In this document: piece after piece, positions 1 through 13,942 of the stretch
Numbering within the stretch: position 1 is the first letter of the stretch
Layout: every line of letters begins with the position of its first letter
Assembly: GCA_030847615.1 (NCBI GenBank)
Contig: JAUMIR010000003.1
Span: 68,582,001 to 68,646,000 of the forward strand
Origin: Gambelia wislizenii
Lineage: Eukaryota; Chordata; Lepidosauria; Squamata; Crotaphytidae
Reading direction: 5' to 3'
Length of the DNA stretch: 64,000 bases
Translations under genes and position numbers: made by a program
Notes under the pieces: generated by a model
What the model was told of the DNA's origin: nothing
Databases searched by the model: none
What the model saw: the letters and a program-made list of their open reading frames with translations, nothing else

Positions 1-296
1 AAAAAATGTCCCCAAACTCCCTCTATGGGACATGGGGACATGTTGCTGGGGCATTTTGAGGCAAAAAAAAAGTTTTTGAAAAAATTCACAAAATTTCATT
101 TTGAGTTCAAGAGTGTCCATGGAGACTCCAAAAATGTGGAAACCCCCTCCAAATCTCCAGAAATCAGTTTTTGGAGATTCGAAGTAAGAAGATTTGGGGG
201 AGGGGGGTTGCAAAAAAATTTGTTGAACTCTAGGTGGGGGCAAGATGCAGCATGCGGCCATTCCGCCTATAGATATAAGAAAGAGTTCTCTCTGAA

Positions 297-360
297 TGAC
301 AGGGAACAATACAGAGCTAGATGAGTAATAGTCTGATCTGGTATAATGCAGCTTCCTGTA
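297..360 (+). repeat. 3' tail remnant of a tRNA-derived SINE
   Basis: The stretch GTCTGATCTGGTATAATGCA followed by GCTTCCTG resembles the end of squamate SINEs whose head is GGCTGTAG-type (compare 21433-21560). The tRNA-like head is missing or too diverged. Family recognition is from memory. Confidence 0.4.
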
Positions 361-1004
361 TTTCTGTGATCAAGTCCTGCCCGTTAGAAGTCTACAACCA
401 ATGCATTACACTGTAGTGGCTGGAATTTAAAACATTTTCCTTCCAGTGATAATTATAGATCCAAGAGGTTAATGTAAGTCACAAAGGACTCCTAGTTTAC
501 ATTTGCCCTCTTACCTTTGTAGTCCTGTAATTAACCCTTGAAACCAAAACACAGTGATTTTAATCCATAGGCAAGCTATTAATTACCTACTTGTTCACCT
601 GCATCAGTGTGGGTGGTTTATATAGGCTGCAGTCCTAACTAGGTTTCCATAAACAGATGAGCTTTTTTTGTTCACAGAAGAGCCAAAGAGCCAGTGGATA
701 ATCCTGCCATAGAAAGAAAGACAAGTTTAGCAGATTCTTCCCTGCAGCCTTACTACTTGTTCCAGAGGATATTGCAGCCCTCTGAAGCAGATTTGAAGGG
801 GGACATAGAAAAGGGGCTGCAGTGGTGAGGAGAAGTTGGTAAAAGTTGGCCCTCCCTTCCATTTACAGGAGTATTCTGTGAGTGGAATTTCACTAATAAG
901 ACAATACCACCAGCAGAACCAAACTTGGGATTCAAGCCATAGTTCATTCCTCAAGCCTAAATCACTAGTGATAGCATAAATTATCACTTTTACATTACAT
1001 TACA

Positions 1005-3012
<2,008 letters not shown>

Positions 3013-3133
3013 ATAGGCTATGTTGCAACCAGGTACTATTGAATCCTATTTATGGGAAAGGTGCAATTTTTTTCAAATGGGTGTTTCAGCTTTTCTGAAT
3101 CCTTTTGACACTGCTTGGACATCTCCTTTCAGT

Positions 3134-3139
3134 AATAAA
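3134..3139 (+). terminator. Poly(A) signal of TMEM41A
   Basis: AATAAA lies 122 bases after the TGA stop and gives a short 3' UTR ending around 3155-3175. It is the first canonical signal downstream of the stop. Confidence 0.75.
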
Positions 3140-3160
3140 TAGAACACATTCCGTTCTTAA

Positions 3161-5585
3161 TTAAAAAACAAAAGAACGAAGACTTGCACGACTCATCTTT
3201 AAAAGGTGCTTGCGACTGTTCTGGTGACCTATGTACATAAACTGCTGTCAAAGGGAATAGAAAATGTGGTTATGCTACTACAGCTGTGACCCATTAGAGA
3301 CTGTTAGCTTTGAAGTTCTAAATCAGGGTTGGCAACTGTATGGGGCAGAGACCAATTTCCCCAAACCCACCCAACCCCTACTGTAACCCCAAGATCTCAG
3401 TTTTTCTGGATAGCCCCTCTCAAAATTGCAGTTGGTTGTCACCTGTCTTCCTGTCACCATTTGAAGAGGGAAAACATCGAGTGGTGGGTTCTGGGGAAGT
3501 TGCATGGGTGGGGTGGGGGTGTTTTAAGGGGGGAAATGTGTAAAAAGCATGGCAAGAGCCTGACCTTTGGTAGAGAACTGTAAGTCAAAACATATGGAGG
3601 ACCGCTAATGCAAGGGCAAGTAAACTCTGGCCCTTGGGAAAAAAGCATTCTAAAGCAAAAGTAGGGAAGTTCTAGCCTTCTAGATAATGTTGGACTACAA
3701 TTCTCATGACCTCTCACTACTGACAATGCTACCTAATTCTAATGGGACTTGAAGTCCAACCTTTCTGCTTTTTTGCAAAATTAGTTTCTCTATTTATGTA
3801 GCACTATATAGACAAGAACAGTAATTCACATTCCCTGTCATTGTGTTTGATCTTCCTTGAATAATTGAAAAGGTTGTGCTGTCAATCCATCGGCTCAATC
3901 CACTATTTCAGTTTTGTGAATGAGGGAGTCACTGTTTTTTCACTCCTTCAGAGAACAAGATGAAAATTTAATACTCCAGAACAAACCCGTTGTTTATTTT
4001 AATAAATCTCTTCCCTCCCCTGCATGATATCGTAGTCAGCAGGGATAAACAGCCACTATTAAAAAAACACACTGTGTTGTTGAATTTGCTGTTTGACAAG
4101 GGCCTAATCCTCAGTGAAGTACTAACCCTACTTTAGAATGCACGTGATGGCTCCTGATTGAATGCCTTCTTGTTCACAAAACCTATCTTCACAAAGAAAA
4201 CTAGAAGCTAGTAGTAGGCTAGACTACTATTGGTAGATGTCTGAAGTGATAAATGCACAACCTCAGAGTAGTCAGCCAGCAGGAGCTGCAGCAGGGATTC
4301 TCAAGTTTCCTGTGAAAATTAATTTGTCTCAACTCTAGGGGAAGAGGCAGCTCTGTGGTGTCATCTGTACTCCAGCCAAATGATGGTCTTCTGCTAAACA
4401 TACCAATGTTCTGGTAATGATATTTGCTCTCTCCGTATAGTTGCCATATTCCATCAAGGTATTTGTTAAAGGCTGGTCTGACAACTGTGCTGTGACAATT
4501 TGGAATTAAAAGTGTCTGTGACTTAAATTTATCTCATCAGAAACTATGTCGTAATCAAGTGCCTTATTGACTGTGTGTGTGTGTTTACATGGAACCTGTA
4601 TTATCAGATAAATGGTAGTGTAAATTCTTGGTATACTTGTCGTTTGTATATGGGGAATACTGTTTATATATAGGGTACATTTACCTACTTTTATCTGGGT
4701 GTTGTTGAACATGTGCCTTAAATGGTTCTCTCATTTCAGCTATACATACACAATGGGGGGAAAGAAAGTTCTGCTCCTACTCAATTTCCAGTAGTTTATT
4801 TTCAGCAAAAAATAGCAGAGTAACATAAAGAAGGCTGTATTAACCCAGCCCTCTGAGATATTCCATATATTCCAGAGAAAGCAATGCTGGTTTGACGTAG
4901 TAATATCTTCCTAAGGGCAGGGGGAAACAAAATAAGGCACTGCATCGGCTTATTCCATCCTTTGGTGCGAACAGATAACTTGGTGGTAAACACATCTGAA
5001 ACTACAAAACCTACAAAATATGGCACTGCATATATGTTGCCACACATCCTAAAAAGGGCCATAACTTTACAGGTAAGTTTATGGCCTGAAAAAAACTATA
5101 TTGCAGATTATTATTATTTAAAATATGCACACTTGGGGAGAGAAAATACGTCACACTTCTTCAATACTGTTTGAAAAAACATCAGTATTTTCATATTAAA
5201 TAAAAGCTAAGTTTGCTGTGCTGTTTGTGTTACCAATACTGGCTAGTTGCATCATTCTTTGTAACAACCAAATAGCTTTAAGTATCTAGGACATGCTGGT
5301 AATTTTGCCATTGGAAGGCGCTATTAAACACTGAGTCTTCCCACCATTAGAGATTAAAATCAAATCTTCAGGTGGCCTAAGCATGTGGTTTTGAGAGCAG
5401 TGCCACAGTTGAATTCTAGTTTCTCCTTTAAAAAAACAACACTAAACAGCTCTTTTCTTTAGTGTTCCATACTCAAATAGAGGCAAATTACAGCTGGCTA
5501 GATAAGGCAAGAAATGACAGGTTATGGTTAAGATTCAGAAGACTAAGCAGAAATAAGAAAAGGAATGGGGAGCTAAGGTAAAATG
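3161..5585. other. Intergenic region between TMEM41A and DIRS-A
   Basis: No gene was found. It contains a small palindromic repeat (3683-3764). A short GTGTGTGTGT tract sits near 4575. The remainder is AT-rich sequence without recognised content. Confidence 0.5.
3683..3764. repeat. Palindromic repeat with GTTGGACTACAA ends
   Basis: The left end TGTTGGACTACAATTCTCAT pairs imperfectly with the right end ATGGGACTTGAAGTCCAAC. This resembles the common reptile fold-back repeat with GTTGGACTACAACTCCCA ends. It is short and decayed. Confidence 0.5.
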
Positions 5586-5760
5586 AGGGGTTGGCACTTA
5601 CCTTGAAGGTTCATTCTTGGATGGCCTGGAGGAGCAATCCAGATGATTGGGTTTAATCCCATGTGCCAGCTCACGTAGCAAGAGCTCCAAGTCCAAAATT
5701 CTTTTCTGTTAATAGAGTCGATTCCTGCACCTTCCCCTCAGTTTCTTCTAAAGTCTGTCT
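5586..5760. repeat. DIRS-A left inverted terminal repeat
   Basis: It pairs in reverse complement with about 11100-11228. Shared blocks are the GAGGAGCAATCC-type end, a CCAGCTCAC block and CCAAGTCCAAAATTCTTTT. Confidence 0.75.
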
Positions 5761-5914
5761 CTGCTGCTGCTCTCCACAAAACTCATTAGGTCAGTCTACA
5801 GGTAAGTGTTCCCTAATTCCTCATTGTCTAATCCTCATTCCACTATTGTCTAAATGTATGTATTATTGTTATTTATTTATTTACCCTTTTTTAAAAAAAT
5901 GTGCAGCCACCCGT

Positions 5915-6020
5915 TTTGGCAGGGGTGGATTGTTCCTCCAGGTCATCCAAGCATGAACCTTCACAGTACGTACCAACCCCTCATTCTCTGGATGGCACTG
6001 AGGAGCAATCCGCACTATTG
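5915..6020. repeat. DIRS-A internal complementary region
   Basis: The stretch around TCATCCAAGCATGAACCTTC is the reverse complement of the left outer end. The half around ATTCTCTGGATGGCACTGAG corresponds to the right outer end. Joined outer ends inside the element are the hallmark of DIRS elements, which replicate through a circular intermediate. Confidence 0.7.
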
Positions 6021-6040
6021 AGATGTACCCAAGTCCACTT

Positions 6041-6235
6041 TCACCATGTTGATAGGGTGGGTGTGGCTGCCTCAACTACAATACTGACTGCAAAACAGGG
6101 TGCCCAAAAGCAGCTTGTGATGACATATCTGTCTGTTTTATAATGCCATATAAATGTTGATGGTTCTTTCCATCCAGCCTCATTACAGACATCCTTTAGC
6201 AATGGTGATACTACATACACTGTACTGGTTGACAT
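6041..6235 (-). pseudogene. Tyrosine recombinase C-terminus of DIRS-A
   Basis: The fragment reads DVCNEAGWKEPSTFIWHYK, matching the end of DIRS recombinases, where the last Y is likely the nucleophile. The rest of the recombinase is scattered in broken frames to about 7400. Confidence 0.6.
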
Positions 6236-7694
6236 AGTAGACCAAGTAGAATGAGGCTACACATTTTGAGGTCTAGGAAACTTTTCCAGATTGTAACAAA
6301 GGAATATGCACAACTTCAGCCAATGTGCTATTACAACTTTAGACACTTTTTCCCCCAACCTCTTTGGACTGAATGAGACAAATAATGTCTCAGTCCTTCT
6401 AATATGCGTAGTCCTTTGAATGTATGTCTTTACTGCCCATATCACATCTAATGTGTGCCATTTCTTTTCTAGCTCATTAGTTGAATTTGGGCAAAAGTCT
6501 GGCAATTTAATGGATTGAAACAGGCCCTTGTTCAAATGGCACTTTGGTTAAAAGGTGGGATCTAATGTCAAAGGCAATTTGTCTTGATCTCATTTATGCA
6601 GACTGGAATGTGTAGACAATGCTGCCAACTCTAGCTGATGTTATTGCTACTTTAAAGTTCAACAGTGTTAATGACGTCTCCCGTAATGGATCAAATGGTG
6701 GTTGTTGTGTCAGCCTATTCAATACTAAATTTAAGTCCCATGTCAGAAACCTATGCACCTTTGGTGGCACTTTTAAAGCAGCCCCCCCCCAACTCTTAGA
6801 AACATTCTCACATGTGGATTTGTAGAAAGAAGCAAACCTTCTGACTTGAAAACTATTGTTAAATCTACCACCTGCCTTTTAAGCATATTAAGTCTTAACC
6901 CTTTAGCTATACATTGTTGTAAAAATTCCAAGATGCCCCTAACTTATACTTCATGTATGTCTACCTCTGCCTCTGACACCACTTTACAAATGCTCTCCAC
7001 ATCATACCGTATATTCATTTCATGGATGCTTTTCATGAAACCAGCATGGTTCCCATTACTTAATCTATGTACCTCTGCTGCATCAAAATTCACCTTTCAA
7101 TATACAAGCAGTCAATCTGATCCAATCTGAATTGTGATGGACCATCAGACCCTGATGGATTAAGTCTGGCCTGGATTAAGAGTTGGTAGCCTCCAACATT
7201 TCCTTACCAACAAGTGCACCAGCAATGGGAACCGTGGTTGCCTTGGCCAGTATGGTGCCACCAGAACTACTGTGGCTCACTCTCTGTGTATGTTTATTAA
7301 CACTTTCTGTATTATTGTTATTGGTGGAGATGCATATAACATCCCTGGTGGCCATGATACTGCCAATGCATCATGCTGCTGTGCATTCTGCTTTCATCTA
7401 AAGAAAAAACCTTTTCAATTTGAAATTCATTCCAGAGGCAAACAGGTTCATTCCAGAGGCAAACTTGGAATGGTCTAAATTTGTTGTTTAATTGTTCAGA
7501 CACCTCAAGTTTGAGAGACCAGTTTCCTGGATGAATCTAATGTCTGCTCAAAAAGGCTCTACGTACATCCAAGGAACCTTTTAGATATACTGCCAAGATA
7601 GACCTTGTTGTTTTCTCTGCCAAACGCAAAATCCGATTAGCTTCCTTGGCTAATACAGCTGACTTCAAGCCCCCTTGTCTGCCAATATAAGACT

Positions 7695-8030
7695 CTACAG
7701 ACATGTTGTCTGATGCAAATGCACATTTTGATTTTTCACTAATATTGTAAATGCTTGCAGTGCCAGTCTCACTGCTTTCAACTCCAAAAAAAGTTCATGT
7801 TCTCTAGATCCACACCAAACTAAGCCCCTTGGATAGATCTTCCTTTGCAGTTTGCTCCCCATCCAAAGAGGCTTGCATCCACTGTAATAACTACCATCTC
7901 CTGCAAAATAACTACCATCTCCAGGTGACACTCTTACATCCACCACTTCCTTTAATGTCCCAGGAAGTCTTATAATATAATTGTGATTGTTCACTATTGA
8001 AATGTGATGTGGGCTCAGAATGTACTGCAA
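7695..8030 (-). pseudogene. RNase H-like segment of DIRS-A
   Basis: The segment contains a degraded LELKAVRLALQAF motif, which corresponds to the RNase H E-L-x-A-V helix following the DIRS reverse transcriptase. It overlaps the end of the RT fragment upstream on the minus strand. Confidence 0.6.
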
Positions 8031-8524
8031 CCTCCTAGTATGCAGTCTTGCCCACAGACCAACTGTATTGTGGACATGAGTAGGTCCATAACTCTTGCCA
8101 ATTGCATCAACTCCACTGATATCGTGGCTAATAATGACCTTATTTCTCTCCTAATTTTCTGTTTTCTCTCTTGAGATAGAAACATGAGACCTTTTGTCAT
8201 GTCTATCCAAGCCCCCAAATATGTCAGCACTGTTGTAGGCTTGAGTTGGCTTTTTCTAAAGATTACTAAGAAATCATACTTTTGAAATGTTTGTACTGTC
8301 TGTCTCAAATCATTTTCTGCCGTGCATCTGCACCCCATTTTCAAAAGAATATCATCCAGGTAAGGGAAGAGTTGGATATCCTTTTTCTGGAGATGAGCCA
8401 CCAAAGGTACCAGAACCTTAGTAAACAACCTGGGTGCCAGTGCAAGTCCAAATGGGAGAGTCCTGAACTGATGGTGTGCCTGTTGAAACTGGAATATTAA
8501 ATCTCTCCTGTAGATTGGAGCCAT
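8015..8524 (-). pseudogene. Reverse transcriptase fragment of DIRS-A
   Basis: The fragment is about 169 codons. Motifs include FQFQQAHHQFRTLPFGLALA (template-grip region), a TKVL segment, the catalytic QLFPYLDDIL with YLDD intact, and a TYLGAWID motif. This is the DIRS/Ty3-like RT signature, not the LINE type. The frame is closed on both sides, so the polymerase is not complete. Confidence 0.8.
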
Positions 8525-9602
8525 TGGAATATGTAAATATGCCTCTTTTAAATCTATTGAACCAGCCAGTAATTGACCTCTAAATTGTCACTCATCGTTT
8601 GAAGTGTCTCCATCTTGAATCTTTGATATAAAATGAAGCCATTAAAATATTTTAGATCCAAGACTGGCTTGTAAGAGCCATTCCTCTTGGGTACCATAAA
8701 AAGGATGGAATACATTGCCTTGAACTTCTAGGAACAAGACACTTCCTCTGTGGCCCCAATCTGCAGAAGATCTTCCATCTCCTTGCACACTGTTTCCTGC
8801 TTTTCCTTATTCTTTGGCGCTGGAGGGAAGATATCTGCACTTTGATGTGTTGTTACCTCTTGCCACAAAGCACCAAAATGCAGACCTCTCCCACCCACCA
8901 GGATGTCTTCCTTGTTAGCACTGACAGCAATCTCCCTTATTGGATTGGCTCAGTCCTCTCCTGTTTTGTTGGAAATCTTCTCTCTTTTGGTTGAATTCTG
9001 ATCTATTTATTGCAGTGTCCAAAATCTGTACTCACTCTCTCTCAAAGCCTCTACTTCCTCAAAAGGAATAGTAGTTGTTCCTAAATTATTTTCTCTCTGG
9101 TCTCTTCCTCTGTTTTGAAGTCATATTCAGCTTTTTGTATTTTCCACTAACAATTTCTGCAGTGCTTTCAACCCCAAAAGAAGTTGCCCCTTAAAAGGCA
9201 CATATGCTAAATTTGTTATTGACTTCTGGTCAGCCTGTCAGTGGTGGAGCTGTTATGCTCCTAGCTGCATACACGCCTGAATCATGTCCATCATTAGCTA
9301 TAAACTGCAGCGCCTTTTGAATCCTCTCCGCTGCTTTAAATGACTTTGTGCTAATGTCTGGACCATCCAAAATTTCCTGTGTCTATAATACTGCCGCTCT
9401 TGGAAGCACTGATGCAGCAATGGACAATCTAATCACCATTGTCAAGGCCTCATAAGCCCTCTTAAGAGCCACCTTGATCCTACATTCATCCATGTCCTTA
9501 AGAGCTGTATCTCCTTCCCCAGGAACTATTGCATGAGACACCAAAGCTGAGATAGAACCATAGACCCATGGGACCTTAAGGAACTCAGTGTATTTTTTTC
9601 AT

Positions 9603-9977
9603 TTATCTTCTCTGACTATACCCTTGAAGTACCCATGTATTTAATAGCAATTCCCATTCCAAATCAATCAACTCCTTAAATATGTCAGGTAAAGGAATCT
9701 CAACACCTCTGGGAGATGGTTTTTTCATCACTGTTGCTGCTTTACTATCTTTACCTCCTTTTCTCTTAGTAGCCTGTATAGCCTCTTCATTGTCCTCCAT
9801 ATCCAAAGTCTGTAACACTCTTTTTAATATATGCCTAAAATTCTCCACATTAATCTGCCTTCCCCTCACTCTCTGTAGTAACCTCACATTCACTACAATT
9901 CGGTTCCTCCATCTTACCCCCAGACATTCCAGAATAATTTTCTTTCTCGGAGTCTGAACCGTATTCTCTCTCTCCAA
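9603..9977 (-). pseudogene. Gag-like ORF1 fragment of DIRS-A
   Basis: It shows the conserved IPLPDIFKELIDLEWE block seen in DIRS ORF1 proteins, preceded by a lysine-rich segment. A homologous block occurs in DIRS-B (FPFPEMFKDLIEIE). A broken extension continues to about 10700. Confidence 0.65.
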
Positions 9978-11227
9978 ATGCTTAGTCTTTTATCTATATT
10001 TACCCCTTTGTTGCTTCCAACCTATTTCCTAACTTTCCCTTTTCCCTTCCATCCCTTTCAATAAATTGTTTAGACTCAGCCCTGACATTCCCTTCAGACC
10101 GCTCTGTCTTATCTCCTCTTAAATTCATTATATCATTGAATTGCTGTAATTCATCCCCTAAAAAATAATTGCAGATAAATCATGCTTCTGCAATAAATTC
10201 ATTAAATTGTAAAAATGGTGTTGCAGCCTGGGAACTAAACATTTTGCCAATTTCCATAACGATTGTTTTGATTCCTTAATCAAGTCCAGTAAATTTATAT
10301 TACTGTCAGACACTAAATTTGATGCCTGAGGTTGCACTTTGGATGAAACACCTCCTGTTGCTTGATTTTCATTCAGTATGTTTTTCATGAAGGCTAAAAA
10401 GGGAAAATTACTCTCTTTACTTTCACTGTGCTCAGCAGCTCAAGTACTTGCAGGCTTGCTGTCAATCAAAGTGTGCGCTAATGGTCCAGCTTCACTCTGT
10501 TTCTGTTGCCTGGCAATGCAGCATGATTCAGCACTGCCCTCTGTTGTGGTACGTCCATTCCCAATATGGCAATGTGAAGAGACATTAGGCAGTTTCTCTT
10601 CTTGTTTCTGCTGAGTTCCCATCCCCTCTGCATTCTTTATTTTCACCCCAATTTTAGCTTTCTTTACCTTGTCTAATGTGACTGTTGCCTGGTTTGCTTT
10701 TCTCTTTAGTTGCTTACTTTTTCAGCTGGTTTAAAGACACTTGACAGGCACTTTCTGAATCACTCTCAATCATAGTTAAATTTTTTTCAACATTTTGTCT
10801 GTAGTAGCCTCAGACATCCACTGGTCTGCAGCCATGTGGGCAGTTTATATTTTTATTATTTTCAGCCAAAATCTATGAAGGGACAGTCAGCAATCCCAAA
10901 TCCTTTCTCAGTTCATCTAGGCCTCATTTTCTCCTTTTCTCCACTTGCGCAGACACTTCCACAGAAACTATCCCCTTCTCAAAAGATTCCTTTCTCTTTT
11001 GCATAATCTCCATTCATAAAACTAAATTACTCAGAATAACTTGATGGTAAAGGCAAAATACATTATGTATAATCTCCATCCCAGGCAGGAAAATTAAAAA
11101 CAGAGGTGGAGGTGCAGGAGTCAACTGTATGAATGGAAAAGAATTTTGGACTTGGAATTCCTACGCTATGTGAGCTGGCATATGGGAAAAAACCCTATTG
11201 TGCAGAATGATCCTCCAAGTCTTCCAT

Positions 11228-11650
11228 GGAATGACAAGTTGTACTTACCTTAAGGTTCATTCTGGGATAGCAGGAGGATCAATCCACTACCTATGGGTTT
11301 ATCCCTGCATGCCAACCCGAGTATGCAGGAGTTCTAAGTTCTTTTTACAGTTTAAACCACTAGAACCCCTCCTCTCCTCCTTCAGTTTTGTTTTGTAGTC
11401 CTAACTAATCTACAAAAACACACTCAGTAGCACAACCTTTATATCTACCTAATATCAAGTCACTGAATCAAAAAATGTAAAAACAAAAAAAATCTCCCTA
11501 TATTTATTTATTTAAGTACTTATTTAATTATTTTTCCCTCTGCCCGGGTGGGCATGGATTGATCCTCCTGCTATCCCAGAATGAACCTTAATGGTAAGTA
11601 CAACTTGTCATTCTCAGGATAGTACAGAGGATCAATCCACTACCTATGGG
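11228..11650. repeat. DIRS-B left terminus and internal complementary region
   Basis: The left end (about 11228-11283, TTGTACTTACCTTAAGGTTC onward) is nearly perfectly complementary to 11555-11606 (TGATCCTCCTGCTATCCCAG through GGTAAGTACAACTTGTCATT). This gives a stem of about 50 bp separated by about 270 bases that include the inverted terminal repeat. Confidence 0.8.
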
Positions 11651-11722
11651 ATGTACCCAAGCTATCCATCAATTTGAGTGGGCCCATCCTTCCTGTACAA
11701 TGTATCCTCATATGGTAGCATT

Positions 11723-11920
11723 TCATATTACAGACTGCAGTACTGTTCTACCAAAAGCAGGCCTAGCAGATTTGAACTTATCTAGTTTATCATGCCAGAC
11801 AAATGTGGTCTCCTCTGACCAACCAGCTGCCTCACAAATGTCAGGAGTTAGAGACTGAACTCCATTATAAAATGGCCGAACAACAGCAGAACCATACTGA
11901 GTCATAATGGCTGATTGCAT
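11723..11920 (-). pseudogene. Tyrosine recombinase C-terminus of DIRS-B
   Basis: The fragment DICEAAGWSEETTFVWHDK aligns by eye with the end of the DIRS-A recombinase. The presumed catalytic Y (WHYK in A) reads D here. Confidence 0.6.
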
Positions 11921-11927
11921 GAACTAC

Positions 11928-12255
11928 CAAGTCATGCCTAGTCAGGCCACTAGAGGGCAATATCCTGTAGATGTATATATAAGACAGCTCAGAACAGAGC
12001 TCACTTCCTCCTCTCTTCTCTTCCTGTGAATGCTGAGGCTTGGTGAAGCAGCTTCTCCTTCAGTTGTAAATATTTGTACATATTGCAACTGTTTGACTTT
12101 GAACATAAAAGTACCTCCTGCTTATATGGACATCAAACACTCTGTGTGTGAGTATTCTTGAGAAAGATTTGCTACTGAGTCTGATGAGATAATTTTTTGG
12201 CCTTCCGCAAGACTGAGTCGGCCCTTTTCTCATCTGGATCTTTCAAAGTTGTCAT
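11928..12255 (+). mobile_element. Possible solo LTR inside DIRS-B
   Basis: A TATATAAGACAGCTC TATA-like box is followed by a pyrimidine-rich stretch, TGCTGAGGCTTGG, and a late CATAAAAGTACCTCCTGCTT segment followed by ACTCTGTGTGTGAGTATTCT. This composition is typical of LTRs (promoter, short R, poly(A) zone). It interrupts DIRS-B coding remnants. Ends and target duplication could not be fixed and no retroviral coding sequence is nearby. Confidence 0.35.
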
Positions 12256-12400
12256 TTTCACAAGGCAGCACCGCACCTGAAATCATAGCGTACACGGGAC
12301 TGTCCACCAACGGGACATTAAGGAACTCTACAGCCTGCTTTTTAAATGAATAAATCCTGTGACTGAAACTTACATATCTCCTAGAGTTCATGGGAAAATT

Positions 12401-12886
12401 TCATTCAATCTCTATGAGATCCTTAAACATTTCAGGGAATGGAAACCCAATCTCCTGAGAAGATTGTTTCTTTAAGAGTGAGGAAATTCTGTCATCTTTC
12501 CCCTTTTCTGCTTGGGATACCCCACATGAGTCCAAATGTAAACCCAAAGTTTGAAGAACCCTTTTAAACATAGGCTTAAAAGATTCTATGGGAAATAATC
12601 TATTCACATTTATTTGTTCATCCTCTTCATCCTCTGTGGACCTGAAGTCTTGAGAATCTACATTAACTTCCTCATCCATCCAATTAGCCTTTATTTCCAT
12701 ATCCCCTGCATCTAAATGTTTAGTCTTTCTAAGACACTTCCTATGCCCCCTCGTTATCACTTTGATCAGGCAGGTCTGCCTGACCAACTTTTCATTTAAT
12801 ACCTGAACAACTGTCTGGTTGGGGTGTGTAACTAAATAAGTACCAGAATCCATTTCTGCAGCCCTGTAGTTCTGTCCTGTCAACAT
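12401..12886 (-). pseudogene. Gag-like ORF1 fragment of DIRS-B
   Basis: It is an open stretch of 161 codons, rich in D/E, ending with IGFPFPEMFKDLIEIE, the same motif as the ORF1 of DIRS-A. The middle has an acidic run (EDEEDEQ). The CR1 insertion separates it from its N-terminal part near 16.4-17.3 kb. Confidence 0.6.
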
Positions 12887-13088
12887 TTCTTTATTTAAAC
12901 CTACGTCATTACATAATGGAAAATCCCTTTCAGTCTCTCCTATTAACTGATTTAATGCCTTTAATATCGTCTTCCTTATGAGAGATGAAAAGCCAGGTAT
13001 TTCAGATTAACAGGCTGCTACAGACTCCGCTAAGGAGACTGGATATTCAATAATCATAACATCAGACTGTTCATCAGTCAGGTTCCAT

Positions 13089-13421
13089 GTGGGAACCAAT
13101 GATACAGCAAGGCACAGCTTTCCCAAGACCAGAACAGATTATGAGGCGCTGGGGAGGAAGCTGAAAGAAATGGATGCACAGGTTGTCATCTCATCTCTTC
13201 TGCCAATTGAAGGCCATGGTCCAGGAAGGGAGAGGAAAATAGCCAACGTAAACAACTGGCTCCAGAGATGGTGTTGCCGAGAACAAATTGGATTCTTGGA
13301 TCATGGGCTGCGCTTCCATGAGGGGGGACTTCTGGCAAGAGATGGGGTGCATCTTACGACAGTTGGAAGAAACATTTTTGCCAACAGTCTCAAGAATTTG
13401 ATCAGGAGGGCTTTAAACTGA
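13089..13421 (+). pseudogene. CR1 ORF1 esterase-like C-terminus
   Basis: The GTND block and the DGVHLT block match the catalytic regions of SGNH hydrolases found in CR1 ORF1 proteins. The start of the domain, with its catalytic serine, lies outside the truncated copy. The ORF ends in a TGA just before the ORF2 region. Confidence 0.7.
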
Positions 13422-13426
13422 GTCAT

Positions 13427-13942
13427 ATGGGGGAGGGAGACAGTATTCTGGAAGGTAAAAGGGCTGGAGAAAATAGTCAAACTGTCATAGAGGGAACAAG
13501 GCAAACAGCGCAAGGACCCAACAGTGGGAGGCAAAAAAACTTGCACAGGCAGCAAGTAAAGGGAACACATGGTCTTAGATGTCTCTACACTAATGCACAG
13601 AGCATGGGAAATAAGCAAGATGAACTTGAACTCTTAGCACTACAAAACAAATATGATATAATAGGCATTACTGAAACCTGGTGGGATGAGTCACATGATT
13701 GGAATGTAGGAATAGAGGGGTATAACCTTTATAGGAGAAACAGGCCGAACAGGAAAGGAGGAGGAATAGCATTATATGTCAGGGATATTTACACCAGTGA
13801 AGAGATCCATGACATCAGTACTGGAAGCCAAATGGAGAGCATCTGGATAAAAATTAAAGGGGAGGGAAACAACAGGGATGTTATTGTGGGACTCTACTAC
13901 AGACCTCCAAGTCAGATGGAGGAATTGGATGATGCCTTCTAG
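13427..13942 (+). pseudogene. CR1 ORF2 endonuclease part
   Basis: The APE-type endonuclease begins near CLYTNAQSMGNK and includes TETWWDESHDW, GGGIALYVRD and IVGLYYRPPS. The frame breaks at a TAG at 13940-13942. The following conserved MGDFNYSDICW is in another frame at about 13984. Confidence 0.85.

Larger units (their letters stand above)
5586..11230 (-). mobile_element. DIRS-like tyrosine-recombinase retrotransposon A (degraded)
   Basis: Inverted terminal repeats at about 5600-5760 and 11100-11228 share features such as CCAAGTCCAAAATTCTTTTC and CATGTGCCAGCTCAC on one side and their reverse complements on the other. An internal complementary region at 5915-6020 mirrors both outer ends. Read on the minus strand, the order is gag-like ORF1 (9603-9977), RT (8015-8524), RNase H (7695-8030) and tyrosine recombinase C-terminus (6041-6235). 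This is the classical DIRS layout, with no LTRs and no target duplication. All frames carry stops, so it is a fossil. It lies between TMEM41A and MAP3K13 and abuts DIRS-B. Confidence 0.85.

Noticed and set aside
13301..13618. Minus-strand open frame of about 105 codons
   Set aside because: Antisense shadow of the CR1 ORF1/ORF2 region on the plus strand.
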